Source of the DNA: an uncultured Flavobacteriaceae bacterium
GTDB lineage: Bacteria > Bacteroidota > Bacteroidia > Flavobacteriales > Flavobacteriaceae
Direction of reading: 5' to 3'
Assembly (NCBI GenBank): GCA_943842245.1
Contig: CALTAJ010000001.1
Location: forward strand, 558,001 to 622,000
Length of the DNA: 64,000 bases
The notes beneath the pieces are model-generated. The model was not told the DNA's origin and ran no database searches. It saw only the letters and a program-made list of their open reading frames with translations. Shown here piece after piece: positions 34,282 through 44,196 of the stretch. Position numbers and translations under genes: made by a program. Every line of letters begins with the position of its first letter. Position 1 is the stretch's first letter.

Positions 34282-35754
34282 ATGTTAAAACTTAAATTTA
34301 TTCTGGCTTTATTCTTCCTTTTCTCAAATTGGAACACATTCTCACAAGAAATCACAGGGATTGTCTATTCAGAAAATAAAATTCCTCTATCTGATGTAAA
34401 TATTAAAATTAGAGGTCAATCAAAAGGGATAAAAAGTGATCAAAATGGTCAGTTTAGTCTTATCTCAAAAAAAGGCGATCTGCTTGTTTTTTCATATATC
34501 GGAATGGGAACAAAAAAAATAAGAATTAAAAATTTTAATCCCATAAAAATAATTCTTAGATCTAAAGCAAATGTCTTGAAAGAAGTAGAAATAAAAAGTA
34601 CAAATAAAAAAAATAAACCAAAAACTATAATATCAAGATTTCGAGAAATCGAAGTAGATAAAGTCGGTTATACAGCATATTCATTTAGTGGAGAAGATAT
34701 TCGAAGCTATTCCAATATTGGGATAGCCGAGGCACTAGTTGGACGAGTTCCTAACTTTCAATTAACCAGTGAAGGTGTAATCTTAAGATCGAGGGGCTTC
34801 AATAATCAACAATATGCACTTTGGGAAATTGATGGAATAGTTTTTTCAGGAATACCTCCATACATTAATCCATCAACCATTGAGAACGTATTTGTAGTTC
34901 CAAGTGCATCAGCAACAGTTGGTTATGGTAAAAGAGCAGGTGGTGGGCTTATTGTAGTAAACACTACTCGGTATAAAGCTAATTACGAGAATAAAAAACA
35001 GTTAAAACAGTTAAACTTTTTCTCAAAAGAGAGTAAAGGTAATCTTCCAAATACTGAGGAAGGTTTATATGAAATTGTCAATTCAAGTGATAATGATTTA
35101 AATAAACTAAAATTAGCAGCATATGCCTATCAAAAACAAGGTAATGCAGTCTTTGCCTTAAGACTATACAGACTTATTTTATCACTTGACCAAAGCAAAA
35201 CTAAATCATATAGAAATGTCGCAGAATCGATGAAGGAATCTGGTCAATTAATTAATGCGTGGGATTTTTATCTTAATTACTTAAACATTAAAAAAGATGA
35301 AATTGATGATATCTCATTAAAAATAATTTTCAATGACATGGAACATCTCTATCATGCTTATGAATTAAAAAACGAAATTAGAGAAAACTTTATTACATCA
35401 AAAAAACCTATTTCAGATTTTAAAAATCAAGTGAGACTAATTTTTGAATGGACAGTACCAAATGAGACCCTTAGAGTTGAGATAATTAACCCTAATGAAC
35501 AACGTATTAAGTTTCAATTAGGAAGTAGTGAACAAAAAGATCGTTTTATAGAAGAGGTTTTTATCGATGGAAATTTGTTAGGGAAGTGGAAATTAAATGC
35601 AACCATCTTGGGGGATAAGCCTTTGAAAGGAAATTTAAAAGTAACCATTTATAGAGATTGGTTGTCTACTCAAAAAATGTTGCCGCTAAAGAGATTTTTC
35701 TATTTTACAGAGGCGGATCAAGGTTCCTATAAATTATTAGATATTTTCTTTTAA
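34282..35754 (+). CDS. TonB-plug protein with carboxypeptidase-regulatory and TPR-like domains, no barrel
   Basis: The signal peptide (1-21) is followed by a CarboxypepD_reg-like domain (about 23-100, EITGIVYSENKIPLSDVNI and VFSYIGMGTKK). Next is a TonB-receptor plug-like domain (about 125-230, with GIAEALVGRVPNF, EIDGIVFSG and SATVGYGKRAGGGLIVV). Then come TPR-like helices (about 265-335) and a beta-rich C-terminus. The 22-strand receptor barrel is absent at 490 residues. The frame is intact to its stop, so this is a genuine architecture and not a truncated receptor. It is probably periplasmic or outer-membrane associated. Confidence 0.75.
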   Translation: MLKLKFILALFFLFSNWNTFSQEITGIVYSENKIPLSDVNIKIRGQSKGIKSDQNGQFSLISKKGDLLVFSYIGMGTKKIRIKNFNPIKIILRSKANVLKEVEIKSTNKKNKPKTIISRFREIEVDKVGYTAYSFSGEDIRSYSNIGIAEALVGRVPNFQLTSEGVILRSRGFNNQQYALWEIDGIVFSGIPPYINPSTIENVFVVPSASATVGYGKRAGGGLIVVNTTRYKANYENKKQLKQLNFFSKESKGNLPNTEEGLYEIVNSSDNDLNKLKLAAYAYQKQGNAVFALRLYRLILSLDQSKTKSYRNVAESMKESGQLINAWDFYLNYLNIKKDEIDDISLKIIFNDMEHLYHAYELKNEIRENFITSKKPISDFKNQVRLIFEWTVPNETLRVEIINPNEQRIKFQLGSSEQKDRFIEEVFIDGNLLGKWKLNATILGDKPLKGNLKVTIYRDWLSTQKMLPLKRFFYFTEADQGSYKLLDIFF

Positions 35755-35821
35755 TTAATATATGAAGATAGCGTTACTTATCAGATCACTTCTTAATTAT
35801 ATTATTGCCATCTATTATAAG

Positions 35822-36958
35822 CTATAAAACATAAATAACAAAAAACCCAAGATAGGTTCCTAAAGCATTACCTAAAGTTCCAACTAAAATAGCTGGTAAA
35901 ATTAATTCTTTACGCTCAAAGGTTTCCGCAAGAGCGATTGCTGAGGCTCCGCCTCCAACATTAGCTTGACTTACAATTGCAATCATTTGCCAGTCACGAT
36001 AAAGAAAACCCCCAATGATTATAATTATGACTCCATGCAAGAAAACGGCAAAACTTGTGAAAAGTAAAAGCATCAATCCAACCTCTTTAAGTTTATACAC
36101 TGCGTTAAATTCACAATAAGCACCAATTACAGCTAAAAAAAGGTAAACTAAATATAATCCTAAATTATGACTCCCTTTTAAATTAGAAATAAACTTACTT
36201 TGAGCTAATCCAATACCAATTGTTGTAAGAATTAGGATTGATGGTATTTGTGGGAAATATTCCCCCAAAATTTCAGAGACATAAAATGAAGTTAGTCCTA
36301 AAAAAGTGAGCCAGGCTAATGAAAATAAGTCCATATCCTTGTCGAAAAAATCATCTTTACTCTTTTCGGTCTTATTTTTTTCAACTCTACCTTGCCATAC
36401 ACGAGATAATAACATTGGTAAAACCAAAGTGACTAAAATCCAAAAAGCTGTTACAACATTATCAACAGCGATAGTTCCCGCATATAAAATACCTTTTTTT
36501 TGAAATCCGTATTCTAAGGCCACTGCATTAAAGTTCACACTCCCACCTGTGTATGTTCCAGTTAACATTCCAGCAATAATTTTAGCATCTTCACCAAGAA
36601 TGTTTTCAGGAGATAATATTACCCATGATAAAAGAATTCCAGCTGTGGTTGCTAGAGAACCTATTACAAAAAGACTAATCATTGGTAATCCGGCTCTTTT
36701 AATTGAGCTTAGGTTAATATTTAGCAATAGATAAAAAATAGAAATTGGAGCTACATATTTAAAAATCACATGATATAAATCAATACTGTTTGATGCGGAT
36801 GGTATAAGTTTTAAATTTGCTATTACCGCTGTAAATAGGATTACTAACAAAGCTGCTCCCAATTGTTTTCCCAATTTTGTCTTTCCAGCATAAATGGATA
36901 AAATCACCATAAAACTGAGCATTCCAAGAACGTATATTGGATTTGAAACAAATGACAT
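35822..36958 (-). CDS. DUF819 family membrane protein
   Basis: Multi-spanning membrane protein (about 11 hydrophobic segments) of the DUF819/YjcL family. Family features are GTYTGGSVNFNAVALEYG in the middle and QANVGGGASAIALAETFERKEL near the end, two inverted-repeat-like glycine-rich motifs seen in transporters. Length of 378 is normal. Four bases separate it from the aminopeptidase gene upstream, so they form an operon; a role in transporting peptides or amino acids is a guess from that link. Confidence 0.85.
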   Translation of the reverse strand: MSFVSNPIYVLGMLSFMVILSIYAGKTKLGKQLGAALLVILFTAVIANLKLIPSASNSIDLYHVIFKYVAPISIFYLLLNINLSSIKRAGLPMISLFVIGSLATTAGILLSWVILSPENILGEDAKIIAGMLTGTYTGGSVNFNAVALEYGFQKKGILYAGTIAVDNVVTAFWILVTLVLPMLLSRVWQGRVEKNKTEKSKDDFFDKDMDLFSLAWLTFLGLTSFYVSEILGEYFPQIPSILILTTIGIGLAQSKFISNLKGSHNLGLYLVYLFLAVIGAYCEFNAVYKLKEVGLMLLLFTSFAVFLHGVIIIIIGGFLYRDWQMIAIVSQANVGGGASAIALAETFERKELILPAILVGTLGNALGTYLGFFVIYVL

Positions 36959-36962
36959 ATAA

Positions 36963-38630
36963 TTATTTTATTTCAATTTTTTTGATATAATTATTCATCA
37001 AAACCAATAGATTAGGGTCTAAAGATATATTTGTGGGTTCATTTTCTAATTTAATTCTATACTTACTGGAAGCTCCAGACAATTGAATTTTTTGAATTTT
37101 TTGTTTATTTTCTTCATAATTAACACCTATTTCTATTGGCATTTCAATTAGCACTTTTCCATCTTGAACTTGTTTTAGAAATAGAACAAGTTCAGTTTCA
37201 CTTTTGTCATAATACCACTCTGCTTCTAGCTTCAAAACTCCAGGTTGATATAACCATTGATTAAAAAAAGTTGTCAAATTTATACCTGAGACCTCTTCCA
37301 TAACTTTTTTGAAATCAGCTGTAGAAGCGTTTAAATCTTTATACTTCAGATAATAATTTTTAATCCCTTTCCAGAAAATTTTAGTGCCTAAGACCCCCCT
37401 TAACATATGGAGCACCCAACTTCCTTTTTGATATGTTTGAGAAGAAGTGACATCTTTCATGTTTTTCAAATTATCATGAATAATTGTGTAGTTAGGATTT
37501 TTTTCATGGAAAGAATCCACTCGTTTCTGACTAGATTTAAGACCCTCAATGAAGGCATCTCGCCCATATTCATGTTCAATAAATAATAGTGTAAAATAGG
37601 TAGCGAATCCCTCGCTTAACCAGATATCATCCCAATCATATTCTGTCACAGAATTTCCAAACCATTGGTGAGCAATCTCATGTATAACCACATTTCTCCA
37701 TCTTTTATTTCTATCGCCTTTAACCGATTTATCACTGTAAAGAATTGCAGAAGCTGCTTCCATTCCACCACTAACACTGTTGGATTGAATATTTGCTAAT
37801 TTTTCATAAGAATATGGTCCAATATTATTAGAATAGAATTCAAGTGCCTTTTTTGTTGGTTCAGCAAAATCATAAAATCCAGCATCTCTATCTTGCTTAA
37901 ACACCCATGTTTGAATTGACTTCCCATCAAATTTATCTACATATTGAATAGCAAATTCAGCAACTCCTAAAACATATAGCCATGTTGCAATTGGTACAGA
38001 TTGTTTCCAGTGAGTTAGTTTTTTATTATCCTCGAGATGAGTTTCCTCAATTTTTAATCCATTTGAAACTACTTCGTAATGATTAGGAGCAGTGACAATA
38101 AATTCACATTTAGCTTTATCATAGGGATGATCAATTGTTGCAAGCCAATGTCTTGTTCGATTTGGCCAATTGTCACTAAAAAAGGTTCTATCACCGTACT
38201 TATTATTAGCAATTTTCAGTCCTTCAGCTGGAATCCCTTTGTATTGTATTATGATTTTTTTTCTTTCATTTTCTATAGAAACTTTATCCATATATATCCA
38301 AAGCTCATTTTCTTCATGTAAAAATTCTAAAGAATTTTCTCCTGACCTTACATTAAGAACAGTCATTCCTTTGTTTTCAGTTTTTTGAGAAGATTTTACT
38401 AGATCTAATCTGATCTTTTTAATCCCTTTTTCAAGAAATCTTAGATCTACTAATACATCGCAAACAATCTCATCTGATTTATCAGAGAGTTTAATATCGA
38501 ATATATAATTGATGACATCAATTTTAGGATTTTTAGGATATGGGTCGTCATTTGCATGCAGAACATGGCTGAAAATAAATAAAAATATAAAAGGGAGGAA
38601 AATTGAAAACTTCAGTTTGATAATTCTCAT
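36963..38630 (-). CDS. M1-family aminopeptidase
   Basis: Zinc aminopeptidase with a signal peptide (1-26). The exopeptidase motif is GGMEAAS (288-294, a GAMEN variant), and the zinc site is HEIAH (317-321) with E340 in WLSEGFATYF. The 555 residues are short for M1 and lack the long C-terminal helical domain, similar to leukotriene-A4-hydrolase-like bacterial members. It is the first gene of an operon with the DUF819 protein. Likely function is periplasmic peptide trimming. Confidence 0.9.
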   Translation of the reverse strand: MRIIKLKFSIFLPFIFLFIFSHVLHANDDPYPKNPKIDVINYIFDIKLSDKSDEIVCDVLVDLRFLEKGIKKIRLDLVKSSQKTENKGMTVLNVRSGENSLEFLHEENELWIYMDKVSIENERKKIIIQYKGIPAEGLKIANNKYGDRTFFSDNWPNRTRHWLATIDHPYDKAKCEFIVTAPNHYEVVSNGLKIEETHLEDNKKLTHWKQSVPIATWLYVLGVAEFAIQYVDKFDGKSIQTWVFKQDRDAGFYDFAEPTKKALEFYSNNIGPYSYEKLANIQSNSVSGGMEAASAILYSDKSVKGDRNKRWRNVVIHEIAHQWFGNSVTEYDWDDIWLSEGFATYFTLLFIEHEYGRDAFIEGLKSSQKRVDSFHEKNPNYTIIHDNLKNMKDVTSSQTYQKGSWVLHMLRGVLGTKIFWKGIKNYYLKYKDLNASTADFKKVMEEVSGINLTTFFNQWLYQPGVLKLEAEWYYDKSETELVLFLKQVQDGKVLIEMPIEIGVNYEENKQKIQKIQLSGASSKYRIKLENEPTNISLDPNLLVLMNNYIKKIEIK

Positions 38631-38740
38631 TGATATTTATCTTTTTTAGAGGGTTGGTTTTTATTAAAAGACTTCCTATCAAAAAAGGATTAGTTCTTTA
38701 AACCAATTCTGTTAAAAATTATTTTATTTCTATACTAGTA

Positions 38741-38974
38741 TTAGAATATATCAGGAAATTGAACCCCTAATACGTAGCCTAAGATTAAACCTAGAGCAAA
38801 CATTATAAGCCCCTTAGAGCTGAAAAACCATCCGAAATTTTCTTCCCATGAATCAGGGATAAAATTACCGTCAGCGTCCTCTGCTTTTCCAGTTCTTGTT
38901 AAATAACCCGCGTAAAAATATACACCTGAAACAAGTGCAACAATAAAAATGATAGTTATTAAAAAATTATTCAT
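38741..38974 (-). CDS. Small membrane protein with calcium-loop-like segment
   Basis: Seventy-seven residues: an N-terminal transmembrane helix (5-27), a polar loop with DADGNFIPDSWEE that resembles a thrombospondin-type-3 or EF-hand-like calcium loop, and a second helix (about 53-72, GLIMFALGLILGYVLG). Similar short proteins are familiar in Flavobacteriia but uncharacterised. It stands alone between two larger genes. Confidence 0.65.
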   Translation of the reverse strand: MNNFLITIIFIVALVSGVYFYAGYLTRTGKAEDADGNFIPDSWEENFGWFFSSKGLIMFALGLILGYVLGVQFPDIF

Positions 38975-39072
38975 GTGACTGTTTTAAAACAAGTTACAAA
39001 AAAATATTCAGTCAAATTTTGAGTTTTTAAAATCATCAACTTAATTTGAGTCTTTCTCTTAAAAATTAGCTT

Positions 39073-40644
39073 TTAATATTTTGATGTAGGGTACTTAATT
39101 TTAGTTTCTTTATTAAAAGATAGATCATCAAATAATTTATAATTCTTGCCGTTTGAGATTTTAATGTCGTATAGTTCTTGTCTATCAAATGCGGCGTGTA
39201 TTTTAAAGTTTCGTAAACTGAAATTTTCAAAATTTTCAATTTCAAGTCCATTTGTGAAAAAATCAAATAAAGGATTTTCCCACTCCAGTAAAATATCATT
39301 AAGCTCTAGGTTTTTAATTCCTTTAGCATAAAATGCAGGAATTTCATTAGCGAATAATCCTTTTTCAATAGAATATGAGGGTCTTAGATCAAAATTTCCT
39401 CCGTATTTATTTGTGAAAATACCTGAAGTCAATTTGACTCTCAAGTCATTTATTTTAACATTTTTTATAGAATTTATATTCTCACCATATATAACAACAC
39501 CACTTTCTGAGAAAGCATTAATGTTATTGAAACTAATATCACTTATAATTCCAGGGTTGCCTTTTGTTGAGGATTTAATTGCGGAAATATGAATGGGTTC
39601 ACTTTTACCCCACCAACCATCAGAGTGAAGTCTAGTTTCGATAAATATATTTGAGAAAGATATGTTCCTAATATCACTATCATCTCTTGAAAAAATACCA
39701 ATTCCTCTATTAGAATCATTGATAATTATATTGCTGAAAATAACATTTGATATGGGCTTCTCTCCATATCCTACTCTGATCCCAGAAGATTTAGACGTTA
39801 CAATACAATTATCAAATATTATATTTTTCGCCTCTTTTGAATTATTCCCAAAAGTATATTTCTCCATCCCTGATTTAAAGCCTGTTACAATCAGAGCGTC
39901 ATCTCCAGCAATAATATTGGAATTTGACACATTCACATTAGTTGATGAGGTAATATGTATTCCATCACTGTTTGGTATTAAAATATTATTATTTATTGTT
40001 ATTTGAGAAATTTTAACATTATTACTGCCTCCAATTCTTATGGTCCATTTTGGGGCATCTATAAAGCGAATGTTTTGAATTAAAATATTCTCTGAATTGC
40101 TTATTGTTAAAATATGTCCCGGCCTTTCATTAAACTTTAATGGTCCATCCTCAAGTTTTAACTCTTCACGAAATTTTTCTTTTTGACGTGTAAATTTTCT
40201 TTCATCTTTTGAAGGAGCAAAACGAGTATTTTTTTTCATAAAAGAGGTTCCTCTTCCATCTAAAACCCCCTCGCCTGTTATAGAGATATTTTCAACATCA
40301 TTTGCAAAAATAAGACCCATCAAATTTTTTCCTGAATAGTAGTAACCCTCGGGCATAATATCATAATGATTTACATCCTTGCTCCCAATAAGGTAAGAGC
40401 CAGTTTCTAAACGAAGGTTTACGTTTGACTTTAAGTGAATGGTCCCAGTTATAAATTTACCTTTTGGAATTATAACCATCCCACCACCAAGGGAACTACA
40501 TTGTTTAATTGCATTATTGATTGGCTCGGTGTTAACATAAGACTCACTTGATTTAGCTCCAAAATCTAGAATGTTAAATGTCTGAGAATATGTTCCATTT
40601 AATGCTAACAAAACAAAAATTAAAGAAAATACGATTCTATGCAT
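39073..40644 (-). CDS. GH28 family (polygalacturonase-like) secreted enzyme
   Basis: Right-handed beta-helix glycosidase of family GH28, acting on pectin-type polymers. The signal peptide (1-20) is followed by FNILDFGAK, the classic start of the fold. The catalytic carboxylates are in NSDG (225-228) and GDD (247-249). The usual catalytic histidine motif is altered: SSGIRVGYG stands where G-H-G-x-S is expected, as in some exo-acting or rhamnogalacturonan-type members. Length of 523 is normal. It precedes, on the same strand, no other pectin gene; an epimerase and a GH5-like enzyme lie 1-3.5 kb away. Confidence 0.86.
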   Translation of the reverse strand: MHRIVFSLIFVLLALNGTYSQTFNILDFGAKSSESYVNTEPINNAIKQCSSLGGGMVIIPKGKFITGTIHLKSNVNLRLETGSYLIGSKDVNHYDIMPEGYYYSGKNLMGLIFANDVENISITGEGVLDGRGTSFMKKNTRFAPSKDERKFTRQKEKFREELKLEDGPLKFNERPGHILTISNSENILIQNIRFIDAPKWTIRIGGSNNVKISQITINNNILIPNSDGIHITSSTNVNVSNSNIIAGDDALIVTGFKSGMEKYTFGNNSKEAKNIIFDNCIVTSKSSGIRVGYGEKPISNVIFSNIIINDSNRGIGIFSRDDSDIRNISFSNIFIETRLHSDGWWGKSEPIHISAIKSSTKGNPGIISDISFNNINAFSESGVVIYGENINSIKNVKINDLRVKLTSGIFTNKYGGNFDLRPSYSIEKGLFANEIPAFYAKGIKNLELNDILLEWENPLFDFFTNGLEIENFENFSLRNFKIHAAFDRQELYDIKISNGKNYKLFDDLSFNKETKIKYPTSKY

Positions 40645-40688
40645 TTACGATGCCTTAATGTGATATTTTAGACTTTGAGTCAAGTGAT

Positions 40689-40886
40689 TTATTCAAATTG
40701 GTATTTATCCCCCTTAATATCAACGTATTGTTTTAAGTCAGTATAGTATGTATTTCCACTTTTTTTATCAAATACGATATCTTTTTCTAAATATTGATAT
40801 CTATCTACTTGACTTGATATTATAATTGATATACCAATAATTAATGAGCCTATAAAAACTGTAATTAATGTAATATAATCTTTCAT
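40689..40886 (-). CDS. Small single-span membrane protein
   Basis: Sixty-five residues with one N-terminal hydrophobic helix (about 5-25) and a polar tail (KKSGNTYYTDLKQYVDIKGD). The start at 40886 is taken because it is preceded by the recurring AAATCAATTTAAA and gives a compact N-terminus; an upstream extension of ten residues is unlikely. No family recognised. Confidence 0.5.
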   Translation of the reverse strand: MKDYITLITVFIGSLIIGISIIISSQVDRYQYLEKDIVFDKKSGNTYYTDLKQYVDIKGDKYQFE

Positions 40887-41172
40887 TTTAAATTGATTTT
40901 TTGTTCTTGTTTGCAAGATATTAAAATCACTCTATAATTATCGAAAAGGTTATAAGTGTTATAGTTAGGTTTTTTTTACTAACCAACTAATTTATTCCAC
41001 AAAAGAGAGGCAAGAAGCGAATATCCCTTAAAGGAGCAACTTAATATCTGTGAAATACCTTTATATCTGTTTGTATATAGTTGCATATCTATATTAACGC
41101 GATAAAATACTTTTTATTTTATAAAACTTACTACAAAAAAGAAAAGATAAGGCAGTCAAAAGATAACTAAGT

Positions 41173-41280
41173 TTAGTAACCATCATTTGGAATCGGCTTG
41201 TATGACTCTGAATTATCATCCTTTTCACAAGATGAAATTGAAAATAAAACAAGAACTAACAGGATTAAAAATTTTTTCAT
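41173..41280 (-). CDS. Candidate 35-residue lipoprotein
   Basis: A minus-strand ATG frame whose first 18 residues are a textbook lipoprotein signal (MKKFLILLVLVLFSISSC), followed by the 17-residue tail EKDDNSESYKPIPNDGY. The mature peptide would be acidic and very short. It lies alone in a 680-base gap. It may be a true micro-lipoprotein or the leftover start of a larger one. Confidence 0.45.
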   Translation of the reverse strand: MKKFLILLVLVLFSISSCEKDDNSESYKPIPNDGY

Positions 41281-41602
41281 TTAATTTAATTTATTCTAAA
41301 ATACTAATTACATCTAAATCATTTACAAGTAATGAATTTAATATTATAAATATCTCCATACTTAAATCTTAAAATTTTAATTAATCTGTAAATGATTATA
41401 AAAATGATTTTTAATGTTTCCTGTTAAGAAGATTATTATTATTAGAGAGTCATATTCATTTTTGATAAAATAAAATCTACATGGTTATTTAACTGACACA
41501 AAATAAGCACGCAGATAACCAATAAGTCCAATATAAAATTTCTTAAAAAATAGATTTTTTAAAACAATAGTTTAAACAAATAAACCTTTTTATAAAATAA
41601 AT
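41281..41602. other. Gene-free stretch
   Basis: These 320 AT-rich bases between the micro-lipoprotein candidate and the aldose epimerase contain no frame that looks coding, no hairpin with a GC core and no repeat that I could see. Confidence 0.5.
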
Positions 41603-42766
41603 TTAGTTTGAAAATTTGAACCAGGTTTCTGAGCTAAAGTTCTTATCTGGTGATAAAAATATATTCGGAAAATTTGATTGATTGGGAGAATCAGGATAGT
41701 GTTGGGTTTCAAAACAAAAACCATTTCGTTTATTATAGGTTTTTCCTTCTTTTGATGTTAATGTCCCATCAAGAAAATTACCTGTATAAAATTGAATCCC
41801 AGGTTGATCAGAATAAACTTCTAATAAAATACCAGATAAATTACTTTTAGCTTGTGCAACTTTTCTAACTCCTTTTCCATAATCATTCAATACCCAACAG
41901 TGATCGTATCCGATTCCATAATCTAGTTGTTTATTCACTAAATTGATATCCTGTCCTATTTTTTTATTATTTCTAAAGTCAAAAGGAGTATTTATAACAT
42001 TTCTAATTTCCCCAGTAGGGATTAACCCACTATCTATCGGTAGAAAATTATCAGCATTGAGAATTACTTCGTGATCTAGAATATCACCTGAGCTTTCACC
42101 TGATAAATTAAAGTAAGAATGTTGAGTTAAATTTATAATTGTTTTAGCATCCGTATTTGCATTATATAATATTTTTAATTCATTATTATTGCCCAAAATA
42201 TACTTTACCTCTATATCTAAGTTTCCCGGGTAACCCTCCTCCATGTGTTTGGATAAATAATTTAGTTTTAATCCGATAAAATCATTCCCCTCCAGCTTGT
42301 CAACAGACCATAAAACTTTATCAAAACCCTTAATTCCTCCGTGAAGTGAATGTTCTCCATTATTAATGGCAAGAGAATATTCTTTTCCATCAATTTTAAA
42401 TTTCCCATTTCTAATTCTATTTCCATACCTGCCAATTATTGAGCCAAAATACGGGTGTTCACTTATGTAACCTTCAATGTTATTAAATCCTAAAGCAATA
42501 TCTTTTATATTTCCTTTAGAATCAGGAACTCTAATATTGGTGATAATACCACCGTAATTAATTACTTCTACTGATATTATAGAATTGGATAATTTATATT
42601 TATGTATTCTTTCTCCATTAGGTAGTTTGCCAAAATCACTTTTAGATATTGTCATTATTGGTTTATTTTCATTAAAGTTACACGAGGATATAATAATTAT
42701 AAGTAAAAACAGATAATTATTAAAAGTGGTTTTTATAATATTTTTTGTCATTGTTATTTTATTCAA
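41603..42766 (-). CDS. Aldose 1-epimerase (galactose mutarotase), lipoprotein
   Basis: GalM-type mutarotase interconverting alpha and beta anomers of hexoses. Landmarks are NYGGIITNIRVPD, IIGRYGNRI, GEHSLHGG, the catalytic histidine in LTQHSYFNLSG, and the catalytic glutamate in CFETQHYPDSPNQ. The N-terminus is a signal peptide with a lipobox (IISSC near C29), so this copy is exported, as is usual in Bacteroidota sugar loci. It is next to a GH5-like glycosidase gene on the same strand with a 44-base gap. Confidence 0.9.
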   Translation of the reverse strand: MNKITMTKNIIKTTFNNYLFLLIIIISSCNFNENKPIMTISKSDFGKLPNGERIHKYKLSNSIISVEVINYGGIITNIRVPDSKGNIKDIALGFNNIEGYISEHPYFGSIIGRYGNRIRNGKFKIDGKEYSLAINNGEHSLHGGIKGFDKVLWSVDKLEGNDFIGLKLNYLSKHMEEGYPGNLDIEVKYILGNNNELKILYNANTDAKTIINLTQHSYFNLSGESSGDILDHEVILNADNFLPIDSGLIPTGEIRNVINTPFDFRNNKKIGQDINLVNKQLDYGIGYDHCWVLNDYGKGVRKVAQAKSNLSGILLEVYSDQPGIQFYTGNFLDGTLTSKEGKTYNKRNGFCFETQHYPDSPNQSNFPNIFLSPDKNFSSETWFKFSN

Positions 42767-42810
42767 TTACTGGGAAGGAACTAATTCTTAGTCTGTTTTT
42801 CATTTTTGAT

Positions 42811-44049
42811 TTATTTATTTGCTGTTGAGGTTAATTTTTTGATTAACTCAATTTCATCATTTGAAAATGGTTCTCCATTTTGATAAAAAATATCGTGATG
42901 CCATTTCTTAGGAGGTCCAGTATATGTTGAATCCCAACTTTTCCAGGGATAAATGGTATTTGTCTTTCCAGATACAAAGCCCCAATTATATGCTCCTATT
43001 TTATTCTCACTAAAAATTGGTAAAACATCCTCAAAAGTACTCTTATGCTCACGAGCAATATACTCAGTACATAAAAGTGGTCTATTATAATTTTTAAGTT
43101 GTTTAACTTTTTCTAAAACCTCTTCTTTTGATGCATAGGAATGAAATGATATAATATCAGAACTATTAATTATGAATTGATCTAACTCAGACAGATCAGA
43201 TATAGGTGCCCAATCTATATCCCAAGCGTAAATGCCAGTTGTAATTGGTTGAGATGGATTAATTTCTCTTACCCATTTGACAGTCTTTTTTAATAAAGAA
43301 AGGGTATGCATTTGTTTTTTATCTTTAGAATCAATTTCACTTAAGTTATACGTTGAGTAATTATCATCTGTAATTTCGACTCCAATTTTTTCGTATAATT
43401 CAATTGCTCTTTCTTTAGAAATTTCATGTGAAGCTATTCCTTTTTGTCCTGGTTCATTGTATAAATCCCATGCAAGAATCCTTGAGTCTTTAGCAAATCT
43501 ACCTACAACTCCTTTCACATAAGATTCAAGTTTATTATGGCTTGAAGGATCATATAATATTTTTGCTCCAGGGGATTGCACCCATCCAGAATTATGAATA
43601 TAAGGTATTGGCTTAGGCTGTTTTCCAAGTTTAGGTACTGGATGCCATACATCGTCAAAGAAGACAATTAAAGTTTTTATTCCATATTTATCTGAAATTC
43701 CTAAAAATTTATCAATACGTTCCAAAAACCCAATTGAATCTTGCTCCCATAATAGATCATGAAGAAATACTCGATGTGTATTCATTCCTATACTTGCAGA
43801 AAGTTTTAATTCTTTTTCTATTAATTCTGGATCAAAAGTTTCTTCTTGCCAAAATTCAAGTTGATTTATAGAAGAACTAGTAATGAAATTTGTTCCAACT
43901 GGCCAAGGTTGATTATTATACCATTCCCATATTTTTTCTTCTGACCATCTATTTGATTTTTGAGTTTGGGTAGTGTTTTTATTATTAAATGAAATAAAAA
44001 GAGATATAGAAATTAGTAATAATATGATTCCATAATTATTTTTCATCAT
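42811..44049 (-). CDS. GH5-like (clan A) secreted glycoside hydrolase
   Basis: TIM-barrel glycosidase of clan GH-A. The acid/base glutamate is E199 in WDLYNEP and the nucleophile is probably E329 in LLCTEYIAR; SFHSYAS and IGAYNWGFVSGKTNT fit strands 6 and 8. The N-terminal hydrophobic segment (about 7-21) directs export. The 412 residues carry no carbohydrate-binding module. Annotators often call this group cellulase-family or 1,4-beta-xylanase; the true substrate is not evident. An aldose epimerase gene lies 44 bases downstream. Confidence 0.8.
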   Translation of the reverse strand: MMKNNYGIILLLISISLFISFNNKNTTQTQKSNRWSEEKIWEWYNNQPWPVGTNFITSSSINQLEFWQEETFDPELIEKELKLSASIGMNTHRVFLHDLLWEQDSIGFLERIDKFLGISDKYGIKTLIVFFDDVWHPVPKLGKQPKPIPYIHNSGWVQSPGAKILYDPSSHNKLESYVKGVVGRFAKDSRILAWDLYNEPGQKGIASHEISKERAIELYEKIGVEITDDNYSTYNLSEIDSKDKKQMHTLSLLKKTVKWVREINPSQPITTGIYAWDIDWAPISDLSELDQFIINSSDIISFHSYASKEEVLEKVKQLKNYNRPLLCTEYIAREHKSTFEDVLPIFSENKIGAYNWGFVSGKTNTIYPWKSWDSTYTGPPKKWHHDIFYQNGEPFSNDEIELIKKLTSTANK

Positions 44050-44151
44050 TTATATTTTTTGATTGAATATTAGTTTATTGTTTTATTTATTGATTTATGA
44101 TTAATAAGAACATAAATATATACATATTAAATTTTAATGTTTTTAAATAAA

Positions 44152-44176
44152 AAAACCCTCCACTAGGGAGGGTTTT
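44152..44176 (-). terminator. Rho-independent terminator
   Basis: AAAACCCTCC, loop ACTAG, GGAGGGTTTT: a perfect 10-base stem 20 bases after the minus-strand stop at 44197. Same CCCTCC/GGAGGG type as at 15653 and 17841. Confidence 0.85.
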
Positions 44177-44196
44177 AAACTTAGAAATAGATGTTT

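Noticed and set aside
39662-40006. Plus-strand 114-codon frame opposite the GH28 gene
   Set aside because: Antisense shadow of a well-supported beta-helix enzyme; its repetitive composition mirrors the helix repeats.
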